The notes: generated by a model from the sequence alone, not told the origin. 64,000 nt of DNA from Clavibacter sp. A6099 (GCF_021919125.1 NZ_CP083439.1:806001-870000); one strand, 5' to 3'; counted from the first letter of the stretch, positions 32,768-42,241 are shown. A program made the numbers and translations.

Positions 32768-35398
32768 ATGCGCCACCGCACCCCACCCACCCGATCGATC
32801 CCCACCCGAACCGCCCGGCACGCCGCACCCGCATCCCGCCCCCGCCCCGCCCGCCACCTGATCGCGCTCGCCGTCGCCGTCGGCCTCGCCGTCCCGGCCG
32901 CGCTCGTCGCCCCGCAGACCGCGGGCGCCGCGACCGGGCAGGACCTCACCGCGGGCACCCCCGTCTTCTCCGACTCCTTCACCCGCAGCGCGACCGGGGG
33001 ATGGGGCGCCGCCTCGGGCACCGGGGCGTACTCCTACGACGGCGTCTCCGCGTTCCGCGCGAACGGCGCCCAGGGCGTCATCGACCTCACCCGGGCGGGC
33101 ACCGCCGCGTCGGCCGCCGTGCCGGTGGCGGCCCCCTTCGACAGCGAGACCACCGTGCGCGTGCTGATCCCGCGCGTCCCCGCGCAGGGCAACGGCGTCT
33201 ACGCGGGCGTCCAGCAGCGCGTGACGGGCTCCTCCTACTACCAGTCGAGCGTGCGGGTCGACAGCGCCGGCGACGCGCGGCTCTCGGTCGTGCGCGTCAC
33301 CGGATCCACCGCGGCGCAGTCCACCGTGGTCGGCGACACCGTCGTCGCCCGCGGCGTGGTGCCCGGCCGGGTGGTGACCATCCAGTCGCGCGTCTCCGGA
33401 TCCACCGCGGTCGCGATCGACGCCCGCGCGTGGGTGGACGGCCAGGCCGTCCCCGGCTGGCAGGCCGCGGCCGTAGACACGAGCGCCTCACGCCTCGCCG
33501 CGGGGACGGGCACGCGCCTGTGGTCGTACCTCTCGAAGTCGTCCGGGCCGCAGCCGATCGCGTTCGACGACGTGGCGATCCGGCCGCTGACGGCGCCGGT
33601 CGCGGCACCCGCGCCGACGCCGACCCCGACGCCCGCTCCGACGACGCCCGCCCCCGCGCCCGGCACCGGATCCGGCTCGGGCACCGGATCCTCCGACGCC
33701 GAGCAGAGCGTCTCGCTCGGCGACGCGCGCACCGGCTCCGGCTCCGCGCCCGTCGGGTCCACGTCCTACGCGGTCCCCTCCGATGCGGTGTTCGTCGCGC
33801 CGAACGGCTCGAACAGCGGATCCGGATCGAAGTCCTCGCCGTACGCCACCATCCAGAAGGCCGTCGACGCCGCCCCCGCCGGGCGCACCGTCGTCGTCCG
33901 CGCGGGCAGCTACCACGAGTCGGTCGTGATGCCGCAGGGCAAGGCCCTCACGCTCCAGTCGTACCCGGGCGAGAAGGTGTGGCTCGACGGCAGCCGCCAG
34001 GTCTCCTCGTGGACCGCATCCGGATCCACCCGCTACGCCAGCGGCTGGACCGTCGCGTTCGACGCCAGCCCCACATACACGCGCGGCAAGCCCGACGGCA
34101 CGGCGGTCGGCTGGCAGTTCGTCAACCCGGCGTACCCGATGGCCGCGCACCCCGACCAGGTGTGGATCGGGCAGACCGCCCAGAAGCAGGTCGCGTCGCG
34201 CGACAGGCTCGCCGCCGGCACGTTCTTCGTCGACACCGCGGCGGACCGCCTGTACCTCGGGTCGGATCCGGGCGGCCAGACGGTGCGCTCGAGCGACCTC
34301 GTGCAGGCGCTGAGCGTCCGCGGCGACGGCAGCACGGTGCGCGGCATCGGGATCCGCCGCTTCGCGCCCTCGGTGCCGGACCTCGGCGCGGTCGTCGTGC
34401 AGGCCCGGAACGTCACGGTCGAGAACCTCGTGATCACCGACAACGCCACCACGGGCCTCTCCATCACGGCGACCGGTGCGAAGGCGACGGCGCTCACCGT
34501 GGCCCGCAACGGCATGCTCGGGATGCACGCGAACTACGCCGACGGGCTGCGCGCCACGCGCCTCCTGGTGGCCGACAACAACACGGAGCGCTTCAACCGG
34601 GCGCCCGTGTCCGGCGGGTTCAAGATCACCCGCAGCCGCGACGTGGACGTCAAGGACAGCGCGATCCTCCGCAACGCCGGCAACGGCCTGTGGTTCGACG
34701 AGTCGGTCTACGACGCGAACGTCACCGGGAACGACGTGATGGACAACACCGGATCCGGCGTCGCGTTCGAGCTCTCCGCCACCATCGCGATCGTCGACAA
34801 CGTCGTGGCCCGCAACGGCGAGGAGGGCGTCTGGATCGACGACACCGGCCACGTGGACATCTGGAACAACACGTTCGTCGCGAACGACCGCAACATCGAC
34901 ATCTCGCAGGGCACCCGTCGCGCGTCGAACCTCGCGACGCCCGGCCACGACCCCCGCCAGAAGCTGCCGGACCCCACCGTGACGTGGGTGGTGACCGACA
35001 TCGACATCGCGAACAACGTGATGCAGGGATCCACCGGCAACGCCGTGCTGGCCGTCGAGGACCACTCGCATCAGCGCTCGGCCGGCCAGATGGGCATCAC
35101 GACCTCCGGCAACGTGTACCAGCGCGACGCGGGGAACCGCCCGGGCTGGGCCGTGATCTGGTCGCGGGGCGCCGGCGATCCGGCCGTGTACGGATCCGTG
35201 CAGGCGTTCAGCGCCGCGACCGGCAACGACCGCACCGCGCTCGCGATCGACGGCCGCCCGGTCGTCGGCTCCGGCTTCCGGCTGACCGACGAGGTGCGCC
35301 GCGTCGAGACGCAGGTGGCGGTGCCGCTCATCGGCGCCGTCGCGGGCCTCATCGGCTGGCTGACCGGCGCGCGCGAGCTCGGGGCCGACGTGGGCTGA
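32768..35398 (+). CDS. Exported right-handed beta-helix protein with N-terminal jelly-roll-like domain
   Basis: An 876-residue secreted protein. A long basic N-terminus and hydrophobic stretch end at TAGAAT, a likely signal-peptidase site near residue 55. Residues ~60-275 form a domain beginning FSDSFTRSATGGWG, also found twice in the giant protein at 43529. A Pro/Thr/Ser linker (APTPTPTPAPTTPAP) leads to a parallel beta-helix (about 340-850) that opens with PYATIQKAVDAAPAGRTVVV and has repeated short turns around Asn-Asn and Asn-Gly. The C-terminus is hydrophobic. Beta-helices of this kind bind or cleave polysaccharides. A lyase or hydrolase role on the nearby exopolysaccharide is an inference. 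It is close kin to the next gene. Confidence 0.8.
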   Translation: MRHRTPPTRSIPTRTARHAAPASRPRPARHLIALAVAVGLAVPAALVAPQTAGAATGQDLTAGTPVFSDSFTRSATGGWGAASGTGAYSYDGVSAFRANGAQGVIDLTRAGTAASAAVPVAAPFDSETTVRVLIPRVPAQGNGVYAGVQQRVTGSSYYQSSVRVDSAGDARLSVVRVTGSTAAQSTVVGDTVVARGVVPGRVVTIQSRVSGSTAVAIDARAWVDGQAVPGWQAAAVDTSASRLAAGTGTRLWSYLSKSSGPQPIAFDDVAIRPLTAPVAAPAPTPTPTPAPTTPAPAPGTGSGSGTGSSDAEQSVSLGDARTGSGSAPVGSTSYAVPSDAVFVAPNGSNSGSGSKSSPYATIQKAVDAAPAGRTVVVRAGSYHESVVMPQGKALTLQSYPGEKVWLDGSRQVSSWTASGSTRYASGWTVAFDASPTYTRGKPDGTAVGWQFVNPAYPMAAHPDQVWIGQTAQKQVASRDRLAAGTFFVDTAADRLYLGSDPGGQTVRSSDLVQALSVRGDGSTVRGIGIRRFAPSVPDLGAVVVQARNVTVENLVITDNATTGLSITATGAKATALTVARNGMLGMHANYADGLRATRLLVADNNTERFNRAPVSGGFKITRSRDVDVKDSAILRNAGNGLWFDESVYDANVTGNDVMDNTGSGVAFELSATIAIVDNVVARNGEEGVWIDDTGHVDIWNNTFVANDRNIDISQGTRRASNLATPGHDPRQKLPDPTVTWVVTDIDIANNVMQGSTGNAVLAVEDHSHQRSAGQMGITTSGNVYQRDAGNRPGWAVIWSRGAGDPAVYGSVQAFSAATGNDRTALAIDGRPVVGSGFRLTDEVRRVETQVAVPLIGAVAGLIGWLTGARELGADVG

Positions 35399-35410
35399 TC
35401 CCGCGCGCAC

Positions 35411-35460
35411 GCACGACAGGACGGGCCGATCCCAGTGGGGGTCGGCCGGTCCTGTCGTGC
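35411..35460 (+). terminator. Long terminator hairpin after the first beta-helix gene
   Basis: A 12-bp outer stem (GCACGACAGGAC with its exact complement) and an inner GGCCGA/TCGGCC stem enclose a 12-nt loop. It starts 12 bp past the stop codon. No U-tract follows. The remaining 230 bp before the next gene show no other signal and no gene. Confidence 0.8.
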
Positions 35461-35693
35461 TCGGGCGTCCCCGCGCGGGGGCGCCGGTACTGCCGCCGGT
35501 AGGGGCGCCGGTAGGCCGGGAGGCGGAGCCAGGGCGGCGACCAGTGCGGCATCCGGCGGGATGAGTACGACTACTGGCCCCTGCGCCGCGACCGGCGAGC
35601 GGCCGCGACGGAACCTGGGACGAGCACCCACGAGCCCGTCCCCGGACGGGCATCCACCGCCATCCATCGTCTTGCCGACGCAAGGACCGTCCC

Positions 35694-38315
35694 ATGAACG
35701 GCACGCCCCGCTCCCTCCGCCCCACCGCCCGCCCCCGGCACGCGATCGCGCTCGCGGTCGCCGCCGGGCTCGTCCTGCCCGCCGCGCTCGTCGCCGCCGG
35801 TCCCGCCGCCGCGGCGGGCGGCCAGGACCTGGTCGCGGGCGCCCCGGTCTTCTCCGATGCGTTCACGCGCAGCACGAGCGGCGGCTGGGGCACGGCCCCC
35901 GGCGCCGCGGCCTACGCCTACGACCTGCCGTCGGCGTTCCGCGTCAACGGGACGCAGGGCGTCGTCGACCTGCCGCGGTCCGGCGCCTCCGTCTCCGCGA
36001 CGCTGCCGGCCGCGGTCTCCGCGGACGCGGAGGCGACGATGAAGGTGATGCTGCCGCGGATCCCGGCCGCGGGCGGCGGCGTCTACGCAGGGCTGCAGCA
36101 GCGGGTGACGGGCTCGTCGTACTACCAGACGAGCGTCCGCGTGGACCCGGCGGGGGACGCGCGGCTGTCCGTCGTGCGGGTGAACGGATCCACGGCCGCG
36201 CAGACCACCGTCGTGGGCGACGTCGTGGTGGCCCGCGGCGTGCTGCCGGGGAAGGTGCTCACCGTGCAGTCGCGCGTCTCGGGCTCGTCCGCGGTCGCCG
36301 TGGACGCCCGGGTCTGGGCGCAGGGCGCCGCCGTGCCCGCCTGGCAGGCGGCCGCGGTCGACTCGAGCGCCGCCCGTCTCGTCTCGGGATCCGCCACCCG
36401 CGTCTGGTCGTACCTCTCCTCGTCGTCGCCCACGCAGGCCGTCGCGTTCGACGACGTCACGGTCCGGCCGCTGACGAAGGCGGCATCGCCGACTCCGACG
36501 CCGACTCCGACGCCGACGCCCACCCCGACGCCCACCCCGACGCCCACGCCGACGCCGACGCCGACGCCGACCCCCACCCCGACCGCCCCCGCCCCGACCT
36601 CGTCCGACCCGGAGCAGGCGGTGCCCCACGGGGACGCGCGCCCCGGGACGGGATCCGGCGCCGCCGCGATCGGCACCACGACCTACCCGGCGCCCGCCGA
36701 CGGCGTCTACGTGTCGCCCTCCGGCTCGGACGCGGGCGCGGGCACGAAGGCGTCCCCGTACGCGAGCATCCAGAAGGCCGTCGATGCCGCTCCGTCGGGA
36801 CGCACGATCGTCGTCCGCGCCGGCACCTACCGCGAGACCGTCGTGATGCCCGCGGGCAAGGCGCTCACGCTGCAGTCGTACCCGGGCGAGGCGGTGTGGC
36901 TCGACGGGAGCCGCACGCTGACCTCGTGGACCGCATCCGGATCCACCCGCCACGCCGCCGGCTGGGACGTCACCTTCGACGCGAGCCCCACCTACACGCG
37001 CGGCGCGCCCGACGGCACGCGGGAGGGCTGGGCGTTCGTGGACCCGACGCGCCCGATGGCCGCGCACCCCGACCAGGTCTGGATCGGCCAGGCCGCCCAG
37101 CGCCAGGTCGCGTCGCTCGCGCAGGTGACCGCCGGCACGTTCTTCGTGGACACCGCCGCCGACCGCCTCTACCTCGGGTCGGATCCGGGGAGCCAGGCCG
37201 TGCGCGCCAGCGACCGCGTCAGCGCCCTGGCCGTCCGCGGCGACGGCAGCACCGTGCGGGGCCTCGGCATCCGACGCTACGCGCCGTCCGTCCCCGACAT
37301 GGGCGCGGTCGTCGTCACCGGCAGGAACGTGACCCTCGCGGACGTCGCGATCACCGACAACGCGACCACGGGCCTCTCGGTCCAGGCGACCGACACGACC
37401 CTGCGGGCGGTGACCTCGGCGCGCAACGGCATGCTCGGGATCCACGCGAACCACGCCGACCGGCTCCGCGCCTCGCAGCTGCTGGTCGCGGACGACAACA
37501 CCGAGGGCTTCAACCGGGCGCCCGTCTCGGGCGGGTTCAAGATCACCCGCAGCCGCGACGTGGACGTGACCGACAGCGTGTTCCTGCGGAGCGCCGGCAA
37601 CGGCCTCTGGTTCGACGAGTCGGTCCACGACGCGACGGTGGCGGGGAACGACGTGCTGGCGAACACGGGCAACGGCGTCGTGTTCGAGCTCTCCGCGCAG
37701 CTCGCGTTCGTCGACAACGTCGCGGCCGGCAACGGAGCCGCGGGCCTCTGGATCGACGACTCCGGCCACGCGCAGGTCTGGGCCAACACCTTCTCGGGCA
37801 ACAGGCGCGACGTCGACATCGCGCAGGGCACCCGGCGCGCGGCGAACCTGGGGGAGGCGGGCCACGACCCGCGGCAGCAGCTGCCGGATCCCACGGTCAC
37901 GTGGATCGTGACCGACATCACCGTCGCGGACAACGTGATGCAGGGCAGCACCGGCAACGCGCTGCTCGCCGTGGAGGACCACTCGCACGAGCGCTCCGCC
38001 ACGCAGATGGGGATCACGACGGCGGGCAACGTCTACCAGCGCGACGTCGCCTCGAGCCCCAGGTGGGCGATCGTGTGGGCCCGCGGTCCCGGCGACCCGG
38101 CCGTCCACGACACGGTCGGGGCGTTCACCGCGGCCACGGGGAACGACCGCACGAGCCTCGACGTCGTGGGGCGGAAGGCGCTCGGATCCGGCTGGCGGCT
38201 CACGAGCGAGATCCAGGCGCAGCAGGCGACGGTCGCCGTCGCGGTGCCCGCCGCCGTCGCGGCCCTGCGCGGCGTCGCGACCGGCGCCCGCGTGATCGGC
38301 GCGGCGGCCGGCTGA
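35694..38315 (+). CDS. Exported beta-helix protein, tandem paralogue with Pro-Thr linker
   Basis: An 873-residue paralogue of the preceding gene with the same layout: signal peptide ending near AAAAGG, jelly-roll-like domain starting FSDAFTRSTSGGWG (residues ~45-265), linker, and beta-helix opening with PYASIQKAVDAAPSGRTIVV. Long stretches are identical or nearly so in the two proteins, for example the MAAHPDQVWIGQ and GGFKITRSRDVDV regions. The main difference is the linker: 16 uninterrupted Pro-Thr units here, encoded by an imperfect 6-bp repeat. A tandem duplication followed by divergence is the simplest history. Surface or secreted location; the polysaccharide role is inferred. Confidence 0.8.
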   Translation: MNGTPRSLRPTARPRHAIALAVAAGLVLPAALVAAGPAAAAGGQDLVAGAPVFSDAFTRSTSGGWGTAPGAAAYAYDLPSAFRVNGTQGVVDLPRSGASVSATLPAAVSADAEATMKVMLPRIPAAGGGVYAGLQQRVTGSSYYQTSVRVDPAGDARLSVVRVNGSTAAQTTVVGDVVVARGVLPGKVLTVQSRVSGSSAVAVDARVWAQGAAVPAWQAAAVDSSAARLVSGSATRVWSYLSSSSPTQAVAFDDVTVRPLTKAASPTPTPTPTPTPTPTPTPTPTPTPTPTPTPTPTAPAPTSSDPEQAVPHGDARPGTGSGAAAIGTTTYPAPADGVYVSPSGSDAGAGTKASPYASIQKAVDAAPSGRTIVVRAGTYRETVVMPAGKALTLQSYPGEAVWLDGSRTLTSWTASGSTRHAAGWDVTFDASPTYTRGAPDGTREGWAFVDPTRPMAAHPDQVWIGQAAQRQVASLAQVTAGTFFVDTAADRLYLGSDPGSQAVRASDRVSALAVRGDGSTVRGLGIRRYAPSVPDMGAVVVTGRNVTLADVAITDNATTGLSVQATDTTLRAVTSARNGMLGIHANHADRLRASQLLVADDNTEGFNRAPVSGGFKITRSRDVDVTDSVFLRSAGNGLWFDESVHDATVAGNDVLANTGNGVVFELSAQLAFVDNVAAGNGAAGLWIDDSGHAQVWANTFSGNRRDVDIAQGTRRAANLGEAGHDPRQQLPDPTVTWIVTDITVADNVMQGSTGNALLAVEDHSHERSATQMGITTAGNVYQRDVASSPRWAIVWARGPGDPAVHDTVGAFTAATGNDRTSLDVVGRKALGSGWRLTSEIQAQQATVAVAVPAAVAALRGVATGARVIGAAAG
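36489..36584 (+). repeat. Sixteen-unit CCNACN hexanucleotide repeat encoding Pro-Thr
   Basis: Tandem 6-bp units, mostly CCGACG with CCCACC and CCGACT variants, encode (Pro-Thr)16 in the linker of the beta-helix protein. Unit changes keep the reading frame, so the array can vary linker length between strains without breaking the gene. Confidence 0.9.
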
Positions 38316-38662
38316 GGACGGCCGGACCGCGGTCGGGGGACATCCGTCCCCCGAAGGGGGACGGGCGACGGGGCTCGGGGTGCGTTTAGCATTGCCACCG
38401 TCACCACCCGCTGTTCACCCGTCGTACCCGCGATGGACGCTCTCGGACGAGGCCCACCCAGCCTGTCCATCCCGGAGCCGTGGACATGACGAGGTCTTCC
38501 CGGACCTCGACGCACCCCGCATCACCCACCTGTAACCCGAAACGCAGGCACACACCCGATGAACCCGTCATCGGCGCTGGACCGAGCCCGTCGGCCGCGC
38601 CTCCCCGCATCCACCCGACCCCACGACGCCCTCCGACCGCTCGACGCGCTGCCCGGCACGCG
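38316..38662. other. Intergenic/leader region before the sugar transferase
   Basis: This 347-bp stretch holds the terminator of the previous gene (38344-38364) and a -10-like TAGCAT (38387-38392). The reading frame from 38480 is open into the sugar transferase, but third positions in 38486-38662 are far less GC-rich than in the gene itself (roughly 17 A/T-ending codons in 59). I therefore treat it as untranslated leader. Confidence 0.55.
38344..38364 (+). terminator. Terminator hairpin after the second beta-helix gene
   Basis: CCGTCCCCC and GGGGGACGG form a 9-bp perfect stem around a GAA loop, 28 bp past the stop codon. There is no U-tract. Confidence 0.75.
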
Positions 38663-40207
38663 ATGAGCACCACGAGGAACCGCCCCGCGACCCGGGGCGA
38701 GCGCACCCGCCTGCGCACCGAGCGCCGCTCGGCGCACCGCCCGATCATCGGATCCGGCGTCGCGCCCGCCGCACCCCCCGTCCCCTCGGGCCGCCGCTGG
38801 GCCCGCGACTACCGCACCCGCCTCATCGCGAGCGACTACGCGATCATCGTCGCCACCGTCCTCGTCGCCCAGCTCACGCGCTTCGGCACGGGGGACGCGG
38901 CGGTCGACGCGGGCTCGATGCAGCTCGACTACGGCATCGTCTCGGTGATCGTCGTGGCCGCGTGGATCGCCGTGCTCGGCGCGTTCCGCACCCGCGACGC
39001 CCGCATCGTGGGCGTGGGCGTCTCCGAGTACAAGCGGGTCGTCAACGCGTCGGCGATCACGTTCGGCTCGCTCGCGGTGGGCTTCCTGCTCCTCAAGGTC
39101 GACATCGCCCGCGGCTACGTCGTGCTGGCGTTCCCGCTGGGCGTCGTCGCGCTGCTCGTGAGCCGATGGACCTGGCGCCAGTGGCTCATCCGCCGCCGCG
39201 ACCAGGGCGCGCACCTCTCCCGCGTGGTGGTCGTGGGCGCCCGGGCCGACGTGGAGGACGTGGCCGCGCAGATCCTGCTGCGCCCCGCATCGGGCTACAC
39301 GGTCGTGGGCGTCGCGATCGACGACCACCTCGACGGCCTCGAGGTCGCCGGGCGCACGATCCCCGTCGTCTCCGACCTCGGATCCGTCGCCGCGGCCGCC
39401 GCCCGCACCGCCGCCGACGCCGTCATCGTCGCCAGCCAGCCGCGCGCCGGCAGCAACGCCGTCCGCACGCTCGGCTGGGAGCTCGAGGGCTCGTCGATCG
39501 AGCTCGTGCTCGCGTCGCGCCTCACGGACGTGGCGGGCCCGCGGATCCACTTCCGCCCGGTCGAGGGCCTCCCGCTCATCCACGTGGAGATCCCGCAGTT
39601 CGAGGGCGGGAAGCACGTGATGAAGCGCGCCCTCGACATCGCGGTGGCCGGCCTCGCGCTCGTGGTGCTCGCGCCGGTGATGCTCCTCATCGCCGTCGTC
39701 GTCCGCGTCGACAGCCCCGGCGGCGCCATCTTCCGCCAGGAGCGGGTGGGGAAGTCCGGCCAGGAGTTCCACATGCTCAAGTTCCGCTCGATGCGGGTCA
39801 CCGCCGAGGCGGAGCTCGAGGCGCTGGCGGAGGCGAACGAGGGATCCGGGCCGCTGTTCAAGATGCGCAGCGACCCGCGCGTGACCCGCGTCGGCACCGT
39901 GCTCCGCCGCTACTCGCTCGACGAGCTGCCGCAGCTGTGGAACATCCTCGTCGGCGACATGAGCCTGGTGGGCCCGCGCCCGCCGCTGCGCCGCGAGGTG
40001 CAGGGCTACGAGAGCCACGTGCACCGCCGTCTGTTCATCAAGCCCGGCCTCACGGGCATGTGGCAGGTGAACGGCCGGAGCGACCTGAGCTGGGACGAGA
40101 GCGTCCGGCTCGACCTGTACTACGTCGAGAACTGGTCCCTGACCGGCGACGTGATGATCATGTGGCGCACCTTCCGTGTGCTCACCCGACCCGTAGGGGC
40201 TTACTGA
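38663..40207 (+). CDS. Polyprenyl-phosphate sugar-1-phosphate transferase (exopolysaccharide initiation)
   Basis: A 514-residue WcaJ/WbaP-type enzyme that would load the first sugar phosphate onto undecaprenyl phosphate. The N-terminal half has about four membrane helices and a Rossmann-like CoA-binding region (VVVVGARADVEDVAAQI). The catalytic bacterial-transferase domain starts at VMKRALDIAVAGLALVVLA, with FRQERVGKSGQEFHMLKFRS, YSLDELPQLWNILVGDMSLV and KPGLTGMWQVNGRS. ATG 38663 is preferred over in-frame starts at 38480/38486 because the extra codons have non-coding base usage. It opens the polysaccharide operon and ends 1 bp before the next ATG. Confidence 0.88.
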   Translation: MSTTRNRPATRGERTRLRTERRSAHRPIIGSGVAPAAPPVPSGRRWARDYRTRLIASDYAIIVATVLVAQLTRFGTGDAAVDAGSMQLDYGIVSVIVVAAWIAVLGAFRTRDARIVGVGVSEYKRVVNASAITFGSLAVGFLLLKVDIARGYVVLAFPLGVVALLVSRWTWRQWLIRRRDQGAHLSRVVVVGARADVEDVAAQILLRPASGYTVVGVAIDDHLDGLEVAGRTIPVVSDLGSVAAAAARTAADAVIVASQPRAGSNAVRTLGWELEGSSIELVLASRLTDVAGPRIHFRPVEGLPLIHVEIPQFEGGKHVMKRALDIAVAGLALVVLAPVMLLIAVVVRVDSPGGAIFRQERVGKSGQEFHMLKFRSMRVTAEAELEALAEANEGSGPLFKMRSDPRVTRVGTVLRRYSLDELPQLWNILVGDMSLVGPRPPLRREVQGYESHVHRRLFIKPGLTGMWQVNGRSDLSWDESVRLDLYYVENWSLTGDVMIMWRTFRVLTRPVGAY

Positions 40208-40208
40208 A

Positions 40209-41441
40209 ATGTCTGTGATCGAACCGCGTCGACTCCGCATCGCCATGGTCGGGACCCGGGGGGTCCCCGCCGCGTACGGCGGATTCGAGACCGCCATCGA
40301 GGAGATCGGGCAGCGCCTCGCCGCCCGCGGCCACGACGTCACCGTGTACTGCCGCTCCGCGAACCGCGCGCGCCCGCGCACCCACCTCGGCATGACGCTC
40401 GTGCACCTGCCCGCGCTCAAGACCAAGTCGATCGAGACGCTCAGCCACACCGCGCTGTCCGCGATCCACCTGGCCTTCGGCAAGGCCCAGGACGCGGCCT
40501 TCGTGTTCAACGCCGCCAATGCGCCGTTCGTCCCCCTCATCCGCTCGCGCGGCACGGCCACGGCCGTGCACGTGGACGGCCTCGAGTGGAAGCGCGGCAA
40601 GTGGGGCCGCATGGGCAAGAGGTACTACCGCATCGCCGAGCAGATGGCCGTGAAGAACGCCGACGCGCTCATCTCGGACGCGCAGGGCATCGCCGACTAC
40701 TACGACCACGAGTTCGGGATCCCCACGGAGCTGCTCACCTACGGCGCCAACATCCTGCGCGACCCCGCGAGCGACCGCCTCGCCGAGCTCGGCCTCGAGC
40801 CCGGCCAGTACCACCTCGTCGTCGCGCGCTTCGAGCCGGAGAACCACGTCGACGTGATCGTCGACGGGTACACCGCGTCGGACGCGACCCTGCCGCTCGT
40901 CGTCGTCGGATCCGCGCCGTACTCCGCCGCGTACACCGACCGCATCGAGCAGGTCGCCACCGCCGACCCCCGCATCCAGCGCCTCGGCGGGGTGTGGGAC
41001 CAGGAGCAGCTCGACCAGCTCTACGCCCACGCGCTCACCTACATCCACGGCCACTCGGTCGGCGGCACCAACCCGTCGCTGCTGCGCGCCATGGGCGCCG
41101 CGACCGCGACGCTCGCCAACGACAACGTCTTCAACCGCGACGTGCTCGGCGAGGACGGCCGCTTCTGGTCGGACGCCGCCGGCGTCGCCGCGCTCGTCGA
41201 GGGCGCGGAGGCCGCGGCCGACGAGGCCGTCGCGATCGGCCGCCGCCTGCAGGAGCGCGCCGAGGAGACCTACGACTGGGACGCCATCGCCGACGGCTAC
41301 GAGGAGCTCGCGGCGCGCATGACGCGCGGCTACTCCACGCACGGGATGAGCCGCGGGATCCGCTCGGCCACCCGCTGGGAGCCGGAGCTGCGCGCGAGCG
41401 ACGCCGGCCGCACGTCCTTCCTCCTCGAGGAGAGCCGATGA
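40209..41441 (+). CDS. Glycosyltransferase, DUF1972/GT4 (rhamnosyltransferase-like)
   Basis: A 410-residue cytoplasmic or membrane-bound glycosyltransferase. The DUF1972 start IAMVGTRGVPAAYGGFETAI is the hallmark of the beta-1,4-rhamnosyltransferase group. HVDGLEWKRGKWG in the middle and HGHSVGGTNPSLLRAMGA in the GT4 donor domain support this. It likely adds the second sugar to the lipid carrier. ATG 40209 lies one base after the preceding stop, and the gene overlaps the CDP-alcohol phosphotransferase by ATGA. The donor sugar is not provable from sequence. Confidence 0.87.
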   Translation: MSVIEPRRLRIAMVGTRGVPAAYGGFETAIEEIGQRLAARGHDVTVYCRSANRARPRTHLGMTLVHLPALKTKSIETLSHTALSAIHLAFGKAQDAAFVFNAANAPFVPLIRSRGTATAVHVDGLEWKRGKWGRMGKRYYRIAEQMAVKNADALISDAQGIADYYDHEFGIPTELLTYGANILRDPASDRLAELGLEPGQYHLVVARFEPENHVDVIVDGYTASDATLPLVVVGSAPYSAAYTDRIEQVATADPRIQRLGGVWDQEQLDQLYAHALTYIHGHSVGGTNPSLLRAMGAATATLANDNVFNRDVLGEDGRFWSDAAGVAALVEGAEAAADEAVAIGRRLQERAEETYDWDAIADGYEELAARMTRGYSTHGMSRGIRSATRWEPELRASDAGRTSFLLEESR

Positions 41442-42241
41442 CCGCCGCCGCCGATCCGCGCGCCGAGTCCTACCTCGACGTCGTCCGCCGCCTGGCGTCC
41501 GCCCAGAAGAAGGCGGCGCGCGGCGCGCCCGCGTACTCGATCCGCGTCAACCGCCCGGCCGGCCGTCTGCTCGCCGCGTGGGCGTTCCGTGCCGGGCTGA
41601 CCCCGAACCAGGTGACCGCGATCAGCGCGGCTTTCACGTTCACGGGGATCGCGCTCGTCGCGCTCGTGGAGCCCGCCGCCTGGCTCGGCATCGCCGTGTG
41701 GCTGCTGCTCGCCGTGGGCTACGCGTTCGACTCGGCCGACGGCCAGGTCGCGCGCCTCCGCGGCGGCGGCTCGCTCTCCGGCGAGTGGCTCGACCACGTC
41801 GTCGACTGCATCAAGATCTCGTCGCTGCACCTCGCGGTGCTCGTGTCGATGTTCCGCTGGCCCGCCACGGACTCCGACGCGTGGCTGCTCGTGCCGATCG
41901 TCTACGCGATCGTGGCCGCCGCGAGCTTCTTCGCGATGATCCTCAACGACCAGCTCAAGCGCGTGCACCAGGTCTCGGGCGCCACGGCCCCCGACGCCGG
42001 CCGCTCGACGCTCCTGCGCTCGCTGCTCGTGATCCCCACCGACTACGGCTTCCTCTGCATCGTGTTCGCGCTGCTCGGCGCCCCGGTCGTCTTCCTCGCG
42101 GTCTACGCGCTGATGATGCTGGCCAACGCCGGGCACCTCGCCCTCGCGTCGGTGAAGTGGTTCCGCGACATGGGAGCGCTCGACGCGCGCCGTGCCGAGT
42201 CCGCCGCGTCGTCCGCCGCATCCGCGCGGGTGCCCGCGTGA
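41438..42241 (+). CDS. CDP-alcohol phosphotransferase family membrane protein
   Basis: A 267-residue integral membrane enzyme with about five helices. The CDP-alcohol signature is complete: DSADGQVARLRGGG then GEWLDHVVD supplies the Asp-Gly, Ala-Arg, Gly and paired Asp residues that bind CDP and metal. Most relatives make phospholipids. In the middle of a glycosyltransferase operon (4-bp overlaps on both sides) it more likely transfers a phospho-alcohol onto the nascent polysaccharide or builds a modified lipid for it. The TagD-like enzyme upstream could supply the CDP-alcohol. Confidence 0.85.
   Translation: MTAAADPRAESYLDVVRRLASAQKKAARGAPAYSIRVNRPAGRLLAAWAFRAGLTPNQVTAISAAFTFTGIALVALVEPAAWLGIAVWLLLAVGYAFDSADGQVARLRGGGSLSGEWLDHVVDCIKISSLHLAVLVSMFRWPATDSDAWLLVPIVYAIVAAASFFAMILNDQLKRVHQVSGATAPDAGRSTLLRSLLVIPTDYGFLCIVFALLGAPVVFLAVYALMMLANAGHLALASVKWFRDMGALDARRAESAASSAASARVPA

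Noticed and set aside
36489-36584. Tandem repeat considered as a CRISPR or other array
   Set aside because: Units are 6 bp, contiguous and in frame within a coding linker. There are no spacers.
38480-38662. N-terminal extension of the sugar transferase from GTG 38480 or ATG 38486
   Set aside because: The frame is open and a GGAG lies in front, but the codons end in A or T far more often than in the gene, and the added residues form no domain.
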